This document shows, in pieces, positions 25,186 to 35,397 of a stretch of 64,000 nt of DNA. Both the position numbers and the translations under genes were made by a program. The notes beneath the pieces are model-generated. The model was not told where the DNA came from. It did not search any database and saw only the letters and a list, made by a program, of their open reading frames with translations. The stretch is from Bolinopsis microptera (taxonomy: Eukaryota > Ctenophora > Tentaculata > Lobata > Bolinopsidae). The stretch spans positions 13,109,453 to 13,173,452 of the forward strand of contig NC_087084.1 in NCBI RefSeq assembly GCF_026151205.1, read 5' to 3'. Position 1 is the first letter of the stretch, and every line of letters starts with the position of its first letter.

Positions 25186-25871
25186 AGCTTTGATATCTTA
25201 GTGGGTGGTCTCTGTCAGCGGTGATGAAGAGTTATATCATCATATTAATCAGTATCAGTGGTATGTCAACATGTCGTAGATTAACAGCTGTATCTTCAAT
25301 ACTTGCACCATCAGTGACAGTTCTTAGAAATATTATATTTACTTAGAAATGGTTTACTAATGCACTCTAAAAGATACAGGTGGTCAACTATATAATTTGC
25401 AATGATTCTTGAGCTTAATCTATTCCTGGATGATCTCAAAAGTTATTGAATAACGCCAATCACATGAATGCTATTGACTCTTACAACCGACCGCAAAGCT
25501 TGTTGACTGCCATCGCCGCGCCCGTAGGGCCGATCTTGGAATGATGGGTCAAAGTCACAAATTGCGCTTTCGGTACTAGCAAGACAAACCCTTATTCAGT
25601 GCAAAAGCTAGCGCTGCTATTCGTTTCTTGCACATTGTGATCTCGACGCGCGCACCATAACAAAGACTGTCCAGCGCGCGAGAGAAATGCATGGTCCGAA
25701 CTTCGGTCTGCTTTAAGATCGCCCCCTCCATAGTAGTCCGAACTAGTACAATAAGTTGTTTTACAAACAAGCAAGCAGTACTTCTTACGTTCTCTGTAAA
25801 GCTTCAGGGATGAAATACAGTTAAATAAGCAATCTTTGAACCGCCCGAAATTTAACGCTTATTTATTTCAG

Positions 25872-26423
25872 AACGTACGCAGTGGAGGGATACAAAGTCC
25901 TAAGAACGAAGAAAAAACTCCAAAGCAAGAGAGAACACTGAATAACAGCACACCATCACCCACATACACCAACACGACCGCCAGCGCAAATTCTTATTAC
26001 AACATGAACTCTAGCCGTACCAAAAAGTACGATTATTACAACTACAGGCCCAACATCCCGAGGTTTCAACGTCAAGCAGCCAAACAACGGCAAATGGGAT
26101 TCCAGCAACAACAGCAACAGCCGACGTGGCAAACGGCCAGATCCACTCCCAGTCCGGACGATTCGTTTTCGGGAACCTTCAGTGAGAATGTCAGCATGCC
26201 AGTTTACCAGGATTCATCCGTTATTCAGCCCAAAGTTCAAAGTGTCATTGGATGTCGCAAGTCCCCCGAGCCTCCCTGTAACGGAACCATCATCTCTGGA
26301 AATTTAGAAAACATTGTCAAAACCGAGGAATTATCTGGCTGTTACACGCTGTTTGGCGAGAATACAGAGAGTAAGGATTTGGTATCAATCATTCGCCAGG
26401 AAACGGGCCTCCAAAAATCTTAG
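25872..26423 (+). CDS. Terminal exon of an unrecognised gene (about 183 codons)
   Basis: The stretch TTTATTTCAG at 25862-25871 is a good 3' splice site and the open frame begins in phase 0 right after it with NVRSGGIQSPKNEE. An in-frame ATG at 25836 lies on the intron side and is probably not the start. The protein is hydrophilic: a Ser/Thr/Asn/Pro-rich segment, a Tyr/Asn-rich stretch (KKYDYYNYRPN), a polyglutamine run of six inside FQQQQQQPTW, STPSPDDSF, and a better-structured C-terminus containing NLENIVKTEELSGCYTLFGE and DLVSIIRQETGLQKS before TAG/TAA context at 26421. Such composition suggests a disordered regulatory or RNA-associated protein, but I recognise no family. Upstream exons were not found. 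About 600 bp of AT-rich sequence after the stop may be 3' UTR. Confidence 0.55.
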   Translation, partial: NVRSGGIQSPKNEEKTPKQERTLNNSTPSPTYTNTTASANSYYNMNSSRTKKYDYYNYRPNIPRFQRQAAKQRQMGFQQQQQQPTWQTARSTPSPDDSFSGTFSENVSMPVYQDSSVIQPKVQSVIGCRKSPEPPCNGTIISGNLENIVKTEELSGCYTLFGENTESKDLVSIIRQETGLQKS

Positions 26424-27465
26424 GAACTCCATCCACCGGACACTGTATTTTAGGCACTACTTCCTTTCAAAAAGATTTCTTTTTGTGGATCTCCTTTTTA
26501 AATCTCTCAAGAAGTACTTCCTCTATTTTTGTGAATCATACCAATGTGTGCCGAAAAACTTACCGCTTTCGTTTCTAGTACTTCTTTTTGTTGCGAGTTA
26601 TAATCCTTTATGGATAATTGTTGGTTAATGGTTGTAATACGTGTGCTGGCTATAATTAATAATATATCTTCTTTAATTGTTTTGGCAACGTGAGTATAAT
26701 TAAAAACCATAAGGTTTTATGCTCCTATTTTAAATGTAAATAGCAAACTGCCTCATTATTAATGCGCTAGTATTGTATTTTTGGCCCGGCGCACTATTTG
26801 TTGTTTAAACGTACTTGTTTTACCCCGCTCTGCCTTACTAGTTCTTTTATTTTCCATCCTCGTTGGAGATTATTTAAAAATATTTATAGTTAAATATCAG
26901 ATTGATCATTGCGTAACGCTTTTGAATCACACTCATCAAGAAATTGTTGAATTTTTCTTGCTTTTATGTTTTTTTTCCTACGGACATTCGAAAAGTCAAC
27001 CACGACGTAAGCGTTTTTCTGTGCCAAAATGTGTAGATAAGGACCGTTCACCCCTACCCTCTAGTCTAATGGCTGTCCCAAGGAACGCATAATTGATAAT
27101 GCAAACTTCTAACCGGCAATTAGTACCACACTTGCGGCGCCCTATTATTGGTATTGTAGTACTATAACCTACATTCAATTGGCGTCAGTGGTCGGCTGTA
27201 ATGGACATTATGAATAGAGATAATCGTAAGCTATTGTTAGACGTACTGTAAATTAGAAACGGAGACTGGGGTACTATTAACTAGTTTCATGTTACAATGC
27301 CGAGCGTGGTTAGTAGAGAATACAGTACCCAATACTGAATACACTAGTGTAATTATATAAAAACAGTCACGTGTGATGTGTAAAACTGGTTACAGAGGGG
27401 AATGGTGGTTGAAATTTGTCCAAAAACTAAACGTAGTAATTGTGACGTTACCAGTTACATTTTAA
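26424..27465. other. Probable 3' UTR and intergenic DNA
   Basis: AT-rich sequence after the stop of the preceding exon. No canonical AATAAA is obvious in the first 250 bp, so the transcript end cannot be placed. Open frames at 26314-26628 and 26781-27092 are hydrophobic, AT-driven and not convincing. Confidence 0.35.
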
Positions 27466-28165
27466 CGGGTGATATTCGTAAAATATTTCATATTTGTTCC
27501 AATTAGTAGTATAGACCTTGTATCACGTGGTGACCCCCACTGTCGCTTCACTATCGTCTTCGACGATACAGGGGGAGCCGCGCACTTCGTGCGCGGCGGG
27601 TCATATACAACGGGTCATATACAGCGGGTCATAATACAACGTATGACAAATTAGACCGTCGACAATTCCAACTCGGCGCGCGTCTTGGTAGGTACGTTAT
27701 AAACCATTACATAGCAATGCACTACTAGTACTTTACTACTATCTAGTACTATACTACTATTATATTTATCTATCTACTAATCTGTAATCTATCTCGCGAA
27801 ATTTCTTCGAAGTAGCGCGCGCCGGGTCAGTCCATTGTTAATGGACAACGTAGTGTCTGTTTAGTTGTCAATCAAACATCAAAGCATGCACCACCTACGA
27901 TGAGATAAAGAGTCAGGCTTTTAAAATTATAGCATTAACCTACCACGTACTATGCAAGATGACGCCCAGTTTTATTTTTATCTGAGGACCCCAGGCTAAT
28001 TATTGCTGCAAAGTTCAAGTACAGTAGTAGCGCGTGTTGGGTCAGTCCATTAAGTTAAACAATGTTGTAGGTTTATAATATAACTTACTTGTATCACGTC
28101 GTGACGTGACCCTCATCACTCATTGTCATTTCAATTACTGTAATCGGGGCGAATAAGTCGCGATA
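27466..28165. repeat. Left part of an older palindromic repeat family
   Basis: It begins GGTGATATTCGTAAAATATT and contains CGATACAG, GCCGCGCACTTCGTGCGCGG, three GGGTCATA units and CCAACTCGGCGCGCGTCTTG. The same blocks recur, mostly inverted, at 34056-34200 and at 35398-35692. It is markedly more CpG-rich than neighbouring DNA. My reading is that one copy of this family was split by the 5.9-kb element. Confidence 0.5.
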
Positions 28166-28224
28166 AGTAGTATAGTGTCATGGTTTGGAGCCCCGTTTGA
28201 GCGCTATCCGAGACACAGTTTACT

Positions 28225-28310
28225 AAAATGTCATTTTAGCACAGTTGACTAATCTGCCACAACTTTAGCCGGAGGTTTCAAGTTCGAATCCCAGTCGGAG
28301 TCGTTCTCCA
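28225..28310 (+). other. tRNA-like (SINE-like) sequence in left TIR
   Basis: TTTTAGCACAGTTGACTAAT followed after about 25 bp by GGAGGTTTCAAGTTCGAATC matches tRNA box A (TRGCNNAGTNG) and box B (GTTCGAATCC) at normal spacing. The T-stem pairs imperfectly and no clean acceptor stem forms, so it is not a functional tRNA gene. It could still bind TFIIIC or serve as a pol III promoter, as in tRNA-derived SINEs. Confidence 0.55.
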
Positions 28311-29547
28311 ATGTGATTATATTATTATGGTACACATTTTAACCTAGTTTAACCCATATTCAAGCAATCTAACCCATATTCAAGCAAATCTAACCCTACA
28401 CAGAGTATCAACTAAATACATTCATCACACAGCAGAAGTCGTTAAATGTATAGTGTACACGTTCACGTACAATTACATCAGTTGTCTATCGACATTATTA
28501 ACATCTGGTTCAAGGCGACCTCTGCAGTATAATGTACGGATAAAGGGATATAGTGACTTATGTGCTAGCTAAATTTAACTAGAGTGTACAGTTTAGGACA
28601 ACACCTGGTTGATATGGTAACGTAATGAGAAAGCACTTTTCAGGAAGGTTACTCAATAGTACCAAGATTGTACCGTCATTGTAAAGTAAAGTTACGGCAA
28701 CAGCTGTGTTTGTACTTGACAGATATTTGCTTAATTTAAGACCCAAACAAAACTAAAGTGAATTGATAAAAATGTGACTTTCTTAAAAGAAATACGTGTC
28801 AACAAAATGTAGATTTTGTAGAAGCTGATAAATATATATAGTGTACTCGAGCACGTATTACACTGACTGTTTGATACTTTGATATGCAATGTAATTTATA
28901 GAGAGGACTTACAGGACGGTTACTTTACAGCCTCGAGAATAATTTGTCATTGTATAATAGCCATAGACCTAGTACAGAATAATCACGGTAGCAGCTGTGC
29001 AATGTATTTGACTCAAATCTCTTGTCAGGACTGGTCTAGATATTTTATATTTCTACAATTATATCAGAAGATCTCAACAAATTGAACAGTGTGCGAGGAA
29101 TTTTTAAATATAATAACCAATGAAAGATAGTGCTAATTCCTACCTCAATTAGTGGACCGTCCCTTTACATTAGAACTCAGTGTTTGTCTTTGTTAAATAT
29201 CTTGATAAGGTATAATTACGAACAGGTGCGTGTTTTACTGGACAGTCTCTATCTTCTTCATATCTTGAGGTATTAGCTTTAGGTAAGTGACAACTGGATC
29301 AAAGTTGTTTTGTTTAGTTTTATGCTCAAGGTTCGCACTATTCTGCTTTGTTATATTTGAGCTGTCGTATATCAACATAGTATTTTAGTACAATATTAGA
29401 ATATTGTAGAAATCATACCCGTAAATATTTGCTCGGTATCTGGCAGCAGTTCATCGATTAATGTTCCGTGTTCTGTTTCCTGGTATTTTGTGATCAGAAT
29501 ATTTTCTTGAGTAGGATAAGATGAAATCCGTCACCTTATCTTACACA

Positions 29548-30070
29548 ATACTGAATACTGAATGAAATCTGAATGAATACTGAATACTGAATGTATACTG
29601 AATGAATACTGAATGAAAACTGAATACTGAATACTGAATGAATACTGAATACTGAATGAATACTGAATGAATACTGAATGAATACTGAATGAATACTGAA
29701 TGAATACTGAATGAATACTGAATGAATACTGAATGAATACTGAATGAATACTGAATTAATACTGAATGAATACTGAATGAATACTGAATGAATACTGAAT
29801 GAATACTGAATGAATACTGAATACTGAATGAATACTGAATGAATACTGAATGAATGCTGAATGAATACTGAATGAATACTGAATACTGAATGAATACTGA
29901 ATGAATACTGAATATTGAATGAATACTGAATGAATACTGAATGAATACTGAATGAATACTGAATGAATACTGAATGAATACTGAATGAATACTGAATGAA
30001 TACTGAATGAATACTGAATGAATACTGAATACTGAATGAATACTAATAATAATATACTGAATACTGAATT
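29548..30070. repeat. 11-bp minisatellite in left TIR
   Basis: Units TGAATGAATAC (11 bp) with interspersed shortened TGAATAC (7 bp) units, about 48 in total. The reverse-complement array is at 31362-31789 and 32496-32656. Confidence 0.95.
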
Positions 30071-30219
30071 ATAATTATGATGTATTATTTTCTAAAGTTA
30101 TAATGTAGACAAGGAAACACACGTTTAGATTTTTGAAGATAACTTTAACTAAACTATATTCAATAACTCTATATATCCAAATACTTATCTCAATAATTAT
30201 CAACGTTTGGTTATAAAGT

Positions 30220-30975
30220 TCAAGAATCTTCCTGACGATACATTTGTGAAAGTTTAAGAAGCTTGATGATAATATTTTTGTTCTCGTTCATTAGTTTGTT
30301 GACATCAGATAGACTTGTAGTCGTGATAACTGCAGTCAAAAGAGCTTGTTCTTCCATACTTAAAATTGTGGCGATGTCTTGTCCACAGTCAATGAGATGC
30401 TGCTCAAATTTCTCAAACATTTCCGTTTTCATTATGTAAGAGAATAAAAAGTCCATACATTTGTTCTCCTCCTTGCACAATTTACTTTGTAACAGGACAT
30501 CTAGAGATTTGAGTAATTTCGACATATCATTTACCTTTTTATTTATTTGCTCGATTGCTACGCCTTTCCGCTTGCCTTTGTGTTGCCGAACTGAGTCAGA
30601 TTCTAACTCATCACTACTTGATACACTTCTACTATCACTATATGGTGTTTTTGACTCGTAATCAGCACTTGTTTCCTCAGAGTTAGAACCGTCTTGTTGA
30701 GATTCTTCAGATATTATCGTATCAGCATCTGAATATGTGGAAGCAGGATAATCCAGTTTTACATCAGTCGCATCCGAGTTAGCTTTTGATAGTGGTTGAA
30801 TGTTAGAGCTTGTTTCTGACTCTCCGTTCTCTCGATGATACCGACTTTTGTGTGAGGACAAGCTATATTTATTGACAAAAGACTTGTCACAGAATGAATA
30901 AGAAATAGGACTCATGATATTACAAAGGATACGTATAGAACGTTTGCAACAACAATCTTCAAATATATTATTCAA
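30220..30975 (-). CDS. Element-borne protein with degenerate C2H2 finger, 251 aa
   Basis: Single open frame in the core of the long-TIR element, reading from the right arm towards the left. Residues 26-47 (YSFCDKSFVNKYSLSSHKSR and YH) follow the C2H2 spacing exactly: C29, F33, L39, H42, H47. The first zinc-binding Cys is replaced by Tyr26. Residues 50-130 are Ser/Asp/Glu-rich, KGKRKG at about 132 is a basic patch, and 140-251 looks helical. An internal Met at 21 (MSPISYSF) is an alternative start. It could be a DNA-binding accessory protein of the element, but no transposase or integrase motif is visible and I recognise no family. Upstream splicing is possible. Confidence 0.6.
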   Translation of the reverse strand: MNNIFEDCCCKRSIRILCNIMSPISYSFCDKSFVNKYSLSSHKSRYHRENGESETSSNIQPLSKANSDATDVKLDYPASTYSDADTIISEESQQDGSNSEETSADYESKTPYSDSRSVSSSDELESDSVRQHKGKRKGVAIEQINKKVNDMSKLLKSLDVLLQSKLCKEENKCMDFLFSYIMKTEMFEKFEQHLIDCGQDIATILSMEEQALLTAVITTTSLSDVNKLMNENKNIIIKLLKLSQMYRQEDS

Positions 30976-31076
30976 TCTAACGGGAATGCTTCAAATTTTG
31001 TGGAGTAATTAACTCAGACCCACGTGCTATTTTATACAAATAAAAAACAACTAATCTGCTTTCCCTGATCGACGTG

Positions 31077-31190
31077 TCTTTTTCTTAACCAACGGTTAGG
31101 TCCCATTGTATTTGTATGTACAAGTGTTAAGGACTTCGGGCTCCCTCCTTTCCTACCCTCCCTCCCCTGGAGGGAGGGTGGTAGGGTAGG
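31077..31190. repeat. 114-bp direct repeat, copy 1
   Basis: Contains AACCAACGGTTAGGTCCCAT and ends in the near-palindrome CCTACCCTCCCTCCCC/GGAGGGAGGGTGGTAGGG. Copy 2 follows directly. Confidence 0.93.
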
Positions 31191-31304
31191 GGTTTTTCTT
31201 AACCAACGGTTAGGTCCCATTGTATTTGTATGTACGGGTGTTAAGGACTTCGGGCTCCCTCCTTTCCTACCCTCCCTCCCCTGGAGGGAGGGTGGTAGGG
31301 TAGG
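31191..31304. repeat. 114-bp direct repeat, copy 2
   Basis: Head-to-tail duplicate of 31077-31190 with only a few changes (for example ACAAGTG to ACGGGTG). It stops exactly where the right TIR begins, at 31305. Confidence 0.93.
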
Positions 31305-31361
31305 AAACGTGTGTTTCCTTGTCTACATTATAACTTTAGAAAATAATACATCATAATTATA

Positions 31362-31789
31362 ATTCAGTATTCAGTATATTATTCAGTATTCATTCAGTAT
31401 TCAGTATTCATTCAGTATTCATTCAGTATTCATTCAGTATTCATTCAGTATTCATTCAGTATTCATTCAGTATTCATTCAGTATTCATTCAGTATTCATT
31501 CAGTATTCATTCAGTATTCATTCAGTATTCATTCAGTATTCATTCAGTATTCATTCAGTATTCATTCAGTATTCATTCAGTATTCAGTATTCATTCAGTA
31601 TTCATTCAGTATTCAGTATTCATTCAGTATTCATTCAGTATTCATTCAGTATTCAGTATTCATTTAGTATTCATTCAGTATTCATTCAGTATTCATTCAG
31701 TATTCATTCAGTATTCATTCAGTATTAATTCAGTATTCATTCAGTATTCATTCAGTATTCATTCAGTATTCATTCAGTATTCATTCAGT
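31362..31789. repeat. 11-bp minisatellite in right TIR, first part
   Basis: GTATTCATTCA units, complement of the left-arm array. Interrupted at 31790 by a LINE fragment. Confidence 0.95.
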
Positions 31790-32495
31790 GATGAAGAGTG
31801 GCGCTCTAACAAAACTTTAGGATCGTTGATGTGCACTGTTAAGGATATCAAGAATCGAATATTCCTTGGTAATGTTGCCTTTAGTAAATTTCAGAAAGTT
31901 TGGATGAAGAGCAAGATTTCAGTCCAAAGGAAGATCAAAATCTACGAGGCACAAGTAGTCTCTATTCTACTCTACAACTGCAACTCCTGGGCTGCACCAC
32001 TAGCTTCGTTGAATGAACTTGATATTGCTCATCGCAAACACCTCCGAAGAATCCTCAACATCAGATGGCCTACTGGGGTTATTTCTAATGAGGCACTCTA
32101 TGCTCGTTGTTATGTCACTCCCTTGTCTGTGAGAGTCTCTAAGTTTCGATGGAGAATGTTAGGACATATCTTAAGAGGACAGGAAGACTCACCAGCATAC
32201 ACCTCTATGTTATTTGCTATAAATTCTGATATTTTTATGGAAGGGAGACGGGGTAGACCATGTTTAAACTTATTAGATGTTATTAGAAAAGACTTGACTA
32301 GTAGAAATCTTGATATTAGATTTAAGAATTTGACTGATTTCGAAGACCTTAGATTTTTAGCTTTAGATAGGGAGGAGTGGAAGAAGTTAGAAGATGGTTG
32401 ATGTTTTTGTTTTCTTTTTTATGCGTTTTGATATCTATAAGGTGCCTAGGATGCTCTTTTAAAGAGATATTTCGTACTTTGAAAGATTTACTACT
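31790..32495 (+). pseudogene. 5'-truncated LINE fragment (RT C-terminus)
   Basis: From 31790 to TGA at 32399-32401 one frame encodes the thumb and C-terminal region of a non-LTR retrotransposon polymerase: LGNVAFSKFQKVWMKSKISV, then IKIYEAQVVSILLYNCNSWA, RKHLRRILNIRWP, FRWRMLGHILR, GRRGRPCLNLLDVIRKDL and LDREEWKKL. These are standard for CR1/RTE-like LINE C-termini. The catalytic YADD region is missing, so it is 5'-truncated. About 95 bp of 3' UTR follow, ending in CTACTACTA. Both borders fall inside the minisatellite, so a target duplication cannot be read. The frame itself is intact, implying a fairly young insertion. Confidence 0.85.
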
Positions 32496-32656
32496 ACTAT
32501 TCATTCAGTATTCATTCAGTATTCATTCAGTATTCATTCAGTATTCATTCAGTATTCAGTATTCATTCAGTATTCAGTATTCAGTTTTCATTCAGTATTC
32601 ATTCAGTATACATTCAGTATTCAGTATTCATTCAGATTTCATTCAGTATTCAGTAT
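32496..32656. repeat. 11-bp minisatellite in right TIR, second part
   Basis: Continuation of the array after the LINE fragment, with several 7-bp and mutated units. Confidence 0.92.
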
Positions 32657-33909
32657 TGTGTAAGATAAGGTGACGGATTTCATCTTATCCTACTCAAGAA
32701 AATATTCTGATCACAAAATACCAGGAAACAGAACACGGAACATTAATCGATGAACTGCTGCCAGATACCGAGCAAATATTTACGGGTATGATTTCTACAA
32801 TATTCTAATATTGTACTAAAATACTACGTTGATATACGACAGCTCAAATATAACAAAGCAGAATAGTGCGAACCTTGAGCATAAAACTAAACCAAACAAC
32901 TTTGATCCAGTTGTCACTTACCTAAAGCTAATACCTCAAGATATGAAGAAGATAGAGACTGTCCAGTAAAACACGCACCTGTTCGTAATTATACCTTATC
33001 AAGATATTTAACAAAGACAAACACTGAGTTCTAATGTAAAGGGACGGTCCACTAATTGAGGTAGGAATTAGCACTATCTTTCATTGGTTATTATATTTAA
33101 AAATTCCTCGCACACTGTTCAATTTGTTGAGATCTTCTGATATAATTGTAGAAATATAAAATATCTAGACCAGTCCTGACAAGAGATTTGAGTCAAATAC
33201 ATTGCACAGCTGCTACCGTGATTATTCTGTACTAGGTCTATGGCTATTATACAATGACAAATTATTCTCGAGGCTGTAAAGTAACCGTCCTGTAAGTCCT
33301 CTCTATAAATTACATTTCATATCAAAGTATCAAACAGTCAGTGTAATACGTGCTCGAGTACACTATATATATTTATCAGCTTCTACAAAATCTACATTTT
33401 GTTGACACGTATTTCTTTTAAGAAAGTCACATTTTTATCAATTCACTTTAGTTTTGTTTGGGTCTTAAATTAAGCAAATATATGTCAAGTACAAACACAG
33501 CTGTTGCCGTAACTTTACTTTACAATGACGGTACAATCTTGGTACTATTGAGTAACCTTCCTGAAAAGTGCTTTCTCATTACGTTACCATATCAACCAGG
33601 TGTTGTCCTAAACTGTTGTCCTAAACTGTACACTCTAGTTAAATTTAGCTAGCACATAAGTCACTATATCCCTTTATCCGTACATTATACTGCAGAGGTC
33701 GCCTACCTTGAACCAGATGTTAATAATGTCGATAGACAACTGATGTAATTGTACGTGAACGTGTACACTATGCATTTAACGACTTCTGCTGTGTGATGAA
33801 TGTATTTAGTTGATACTCTGTGTAGGGTTAGATTTGCTTGAATATGGGTTAGATTGCTTGAATATGGGTTAAACTAGGTTAAAATGTGTACCATAATAAT
33901 ATAATCACA

Positions 33910-33996
33910 TTGGAGAACGACTCCGACTGGGATTCGAACTTGAAACCTCCGGCTAAAGTTGTGGCAGATTAGTCAACTGTGCTAAAATGACATTTT
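33910..33996 (-). other. tRNA-like sequence in right TIR
   Basis: Inverted copy of the tRNA-like block at 28225-28310, with GATTCGAACTTGAAACC (box B complement) and AGTCAACTGTGCTAAAA (box A complement). Transcription from it would run inward. Confidence 0.55.
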
Positions 33997-34055
33997 AGTA
34001 AACTGTGTCTCGGATAGCGCTCAAACGGGGCTCCAAACCATGACACTATACTACT

Positions 34056-34200
34056 ACGATACAGCCGCGCACTCGATCGTGCGCGGCGGGTCTACAATGT
34101 TGAATGTACAACGTAAGGCAACAACCTACGAAGACGCGCGCCGAGTACTTTATATTAAGGAACAAATATTTTAATACATAACGGTATCACCCGCGCGTTA
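34056..34200. repeat. Right part of the older palindromic repeat family
   Basis: Contains ACGATACAGCCGCGCACTCG, then GACGCGCGCCGAGT and finally ATTTTAATACATAACGGTATCACCCG, the complement of the start of 27466. It is consistent with being the other half of the copy interrupted by the 5.9-kb element, with internal loss. Confidence 0.45.
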
Positions 34201-34926
34201 TATTAATAACAATGTAATTTAATTAACAACATTACCAGCTGGCACGCCAACCTCAAAAAACCGCCAACCTCAACACTCCCAGCAATCCTTACTAGGGGGT
34301 GCACCATAAAAATAAACTTGCTCGGATTTTAGAAATTTGTGTACCATTGTTTTCTAGAGACTGTGAGAATTTTCACAATACCAAATTTGTCATACCTTTT
34401 TGGAAAAATCAGTGAGTTTCGCCTAGGTGCCATATTTGATGGTGCGCGGCTTTTGGAGCAAAATTAGCTGTAAAAGTCGCGTAATTTGACCAAATTTGAC
34501 CAAATTCGTTGATTTTTGTCGTATTATTTGGATATATCTTCAGTTCCTTGAATGAGATCATTCTGAAAATTGGCGACGACCTTCCAATAGGGCTTTCACA
34601 ATTGTCCAAAAAATTTGATGGATATCGGAGTTGATATAGTGATCAAAATGGGGCAAAATACGCTGCTTTTAGCTGTAACATAATGTCTGATGGTTGGATA
34701 TGCTTTAAACTTTTCGGACACCTTTCTTGTAAGTCTATAAGTAAGCTTACCAATTTTTGTTGCAATCGGAGGTCGGGAAGGATACTTAATATTTATTTGT
34801 TTGAAGAAAATTGTGCTGGCCGAAATTAGCGCTAAAAAACCATCCTACAGTCGGCACGCGCGGCTCACTGTCGATGGCGCACTACCTATCCTTACCACTT
34901 ACTGGCTGGCAATATTGGCTTTTACT
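34201..34926. other. Non-coding, repeat-like DNA
   Basis: No gene seen. Phrases such as GCCAACCTCA (twice), AAATTTGACCAAATT and a GCACGCGCGGCTC block suggest old dispersed repeat material, but I cannot define borders. Confidence 0.35.
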
Positions 34927-35141
34927 AATTCGCTCGCCCAAAAATTTGTGACCAAAACGGTTTTTTGCCCATAACTCTCCAGGGAAGCATTTATATTACC
35001 CTACGTCATGGGGGGGTGGGGTGATTCGGAATCAGCATCCAAAAATATGAAATACACCGATTCTCGATTCAAATTAATTTCATACCCAAAGGGCCTTTTC
35101 TCAACACTCAAGAATTTTCTTAAAATTTGGGCGAGCGATTT
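34927..35141. mobile_element. Hairpin/MITE-like inverted repeat
   Basis: AATTCGCTCGCCCAAAAATTT at 34927 is matched in inverted form by TAAAATTTGGGCGAGCGATT at 35121-35140, enclosing about 170 bp with a CATGGGGGGGTGGGG tract. No coding capacity. Confidence 0.45.
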
Positions 35142-35397
35142 GTAGTACGTAGGAGCGGGCGATATTGATATTATTACAGGTGATTGCGTCTTCACACTTC
35201 ACAGCTTTTTGAGCTCCGCGCGCGCTCGTACCAATGCGCAGCCCTTTCTCGAGCTTCTCGTGCATATGCTTGATATGATCATCAATAGGTGATACTTTGC
35301 TTTATCCAGAGCCCTTGCGCTTGCAGTTAAAGTTTACTTGTGAAACAAGCGCGCCCGCAGCGGCGCGAAAGCACATGGTTAGTGGTTAAGTGATCAA

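Larger units (their letters stand above)
28166..30126. repeat. Left terminal inverted repeat, 1.96 kb
   Basis: Mirror copy of 31305-34055. Order from the outside in: AGTAGTATAG end, tRNA-like block (28225-28310), about 1.2 kb of unique TIR sequence, an 11-bp minisatellite (29548-30070), then a closing stretch ending ACACACGTTT. A TTTAGGTAAGTG at about 29280 would be a good splice donor for a transcript starting in either TIR and running inward. Confidence 0.9.
31305..34055. repeat. Right terminal inverted repeat, 2.75 kb with insertion
   Basis: Reverse complement of 28166-30126. It is longer because a LINE fragment (31790-32495) interrupts the minisatellite. Near 33602 a 13-bp GTTGTCCTAAACT is duplicated relative to the left arm. 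Otherwise the two arms agree almost base for base over 1.4 kb of non-repetitive sequence. Confidence 0.9.
28160..34061. mobile_element. 5.9-kb element with about 2-kb terminal inverted repeats
   Basis: The left arm 28166-30126 is the reverse complement of the right arm 31305-34055, apart from a LINE insertion (31790-32495) and a few small differences. The outermost bases are AGTAGTATAGTG...CACTATACTACT. Flanking 6-mers are GCGATA (28160-28165) and ACGATA (34056-34061), five of six matching. Long TIRs, 5'-AGT/ACT-3' ends and a 6-bp duplication are traits of Polinton/Maverick elements. However, none of the Polinton core proteins (polymerase B, integrase, ATPase, protease, capsid) is present. 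The core (30127-31304) has one 251-codon minus-strand frame. A non-autonomous derivative is the best interpretation. Confidence 0.85.

Noticed and set aside
26781..27092. 103-codon frame after the 26.4-kb stop
   Set aside because: Hydrophobic, AT-driven composition in probable 3' UTR; no splice or start evidence.
28225..28310. Functional tRNA gene
   Set aside because: Box A and B are present, but T-stem mismatches and lack of an acceptor stem exclude a working tRNA.
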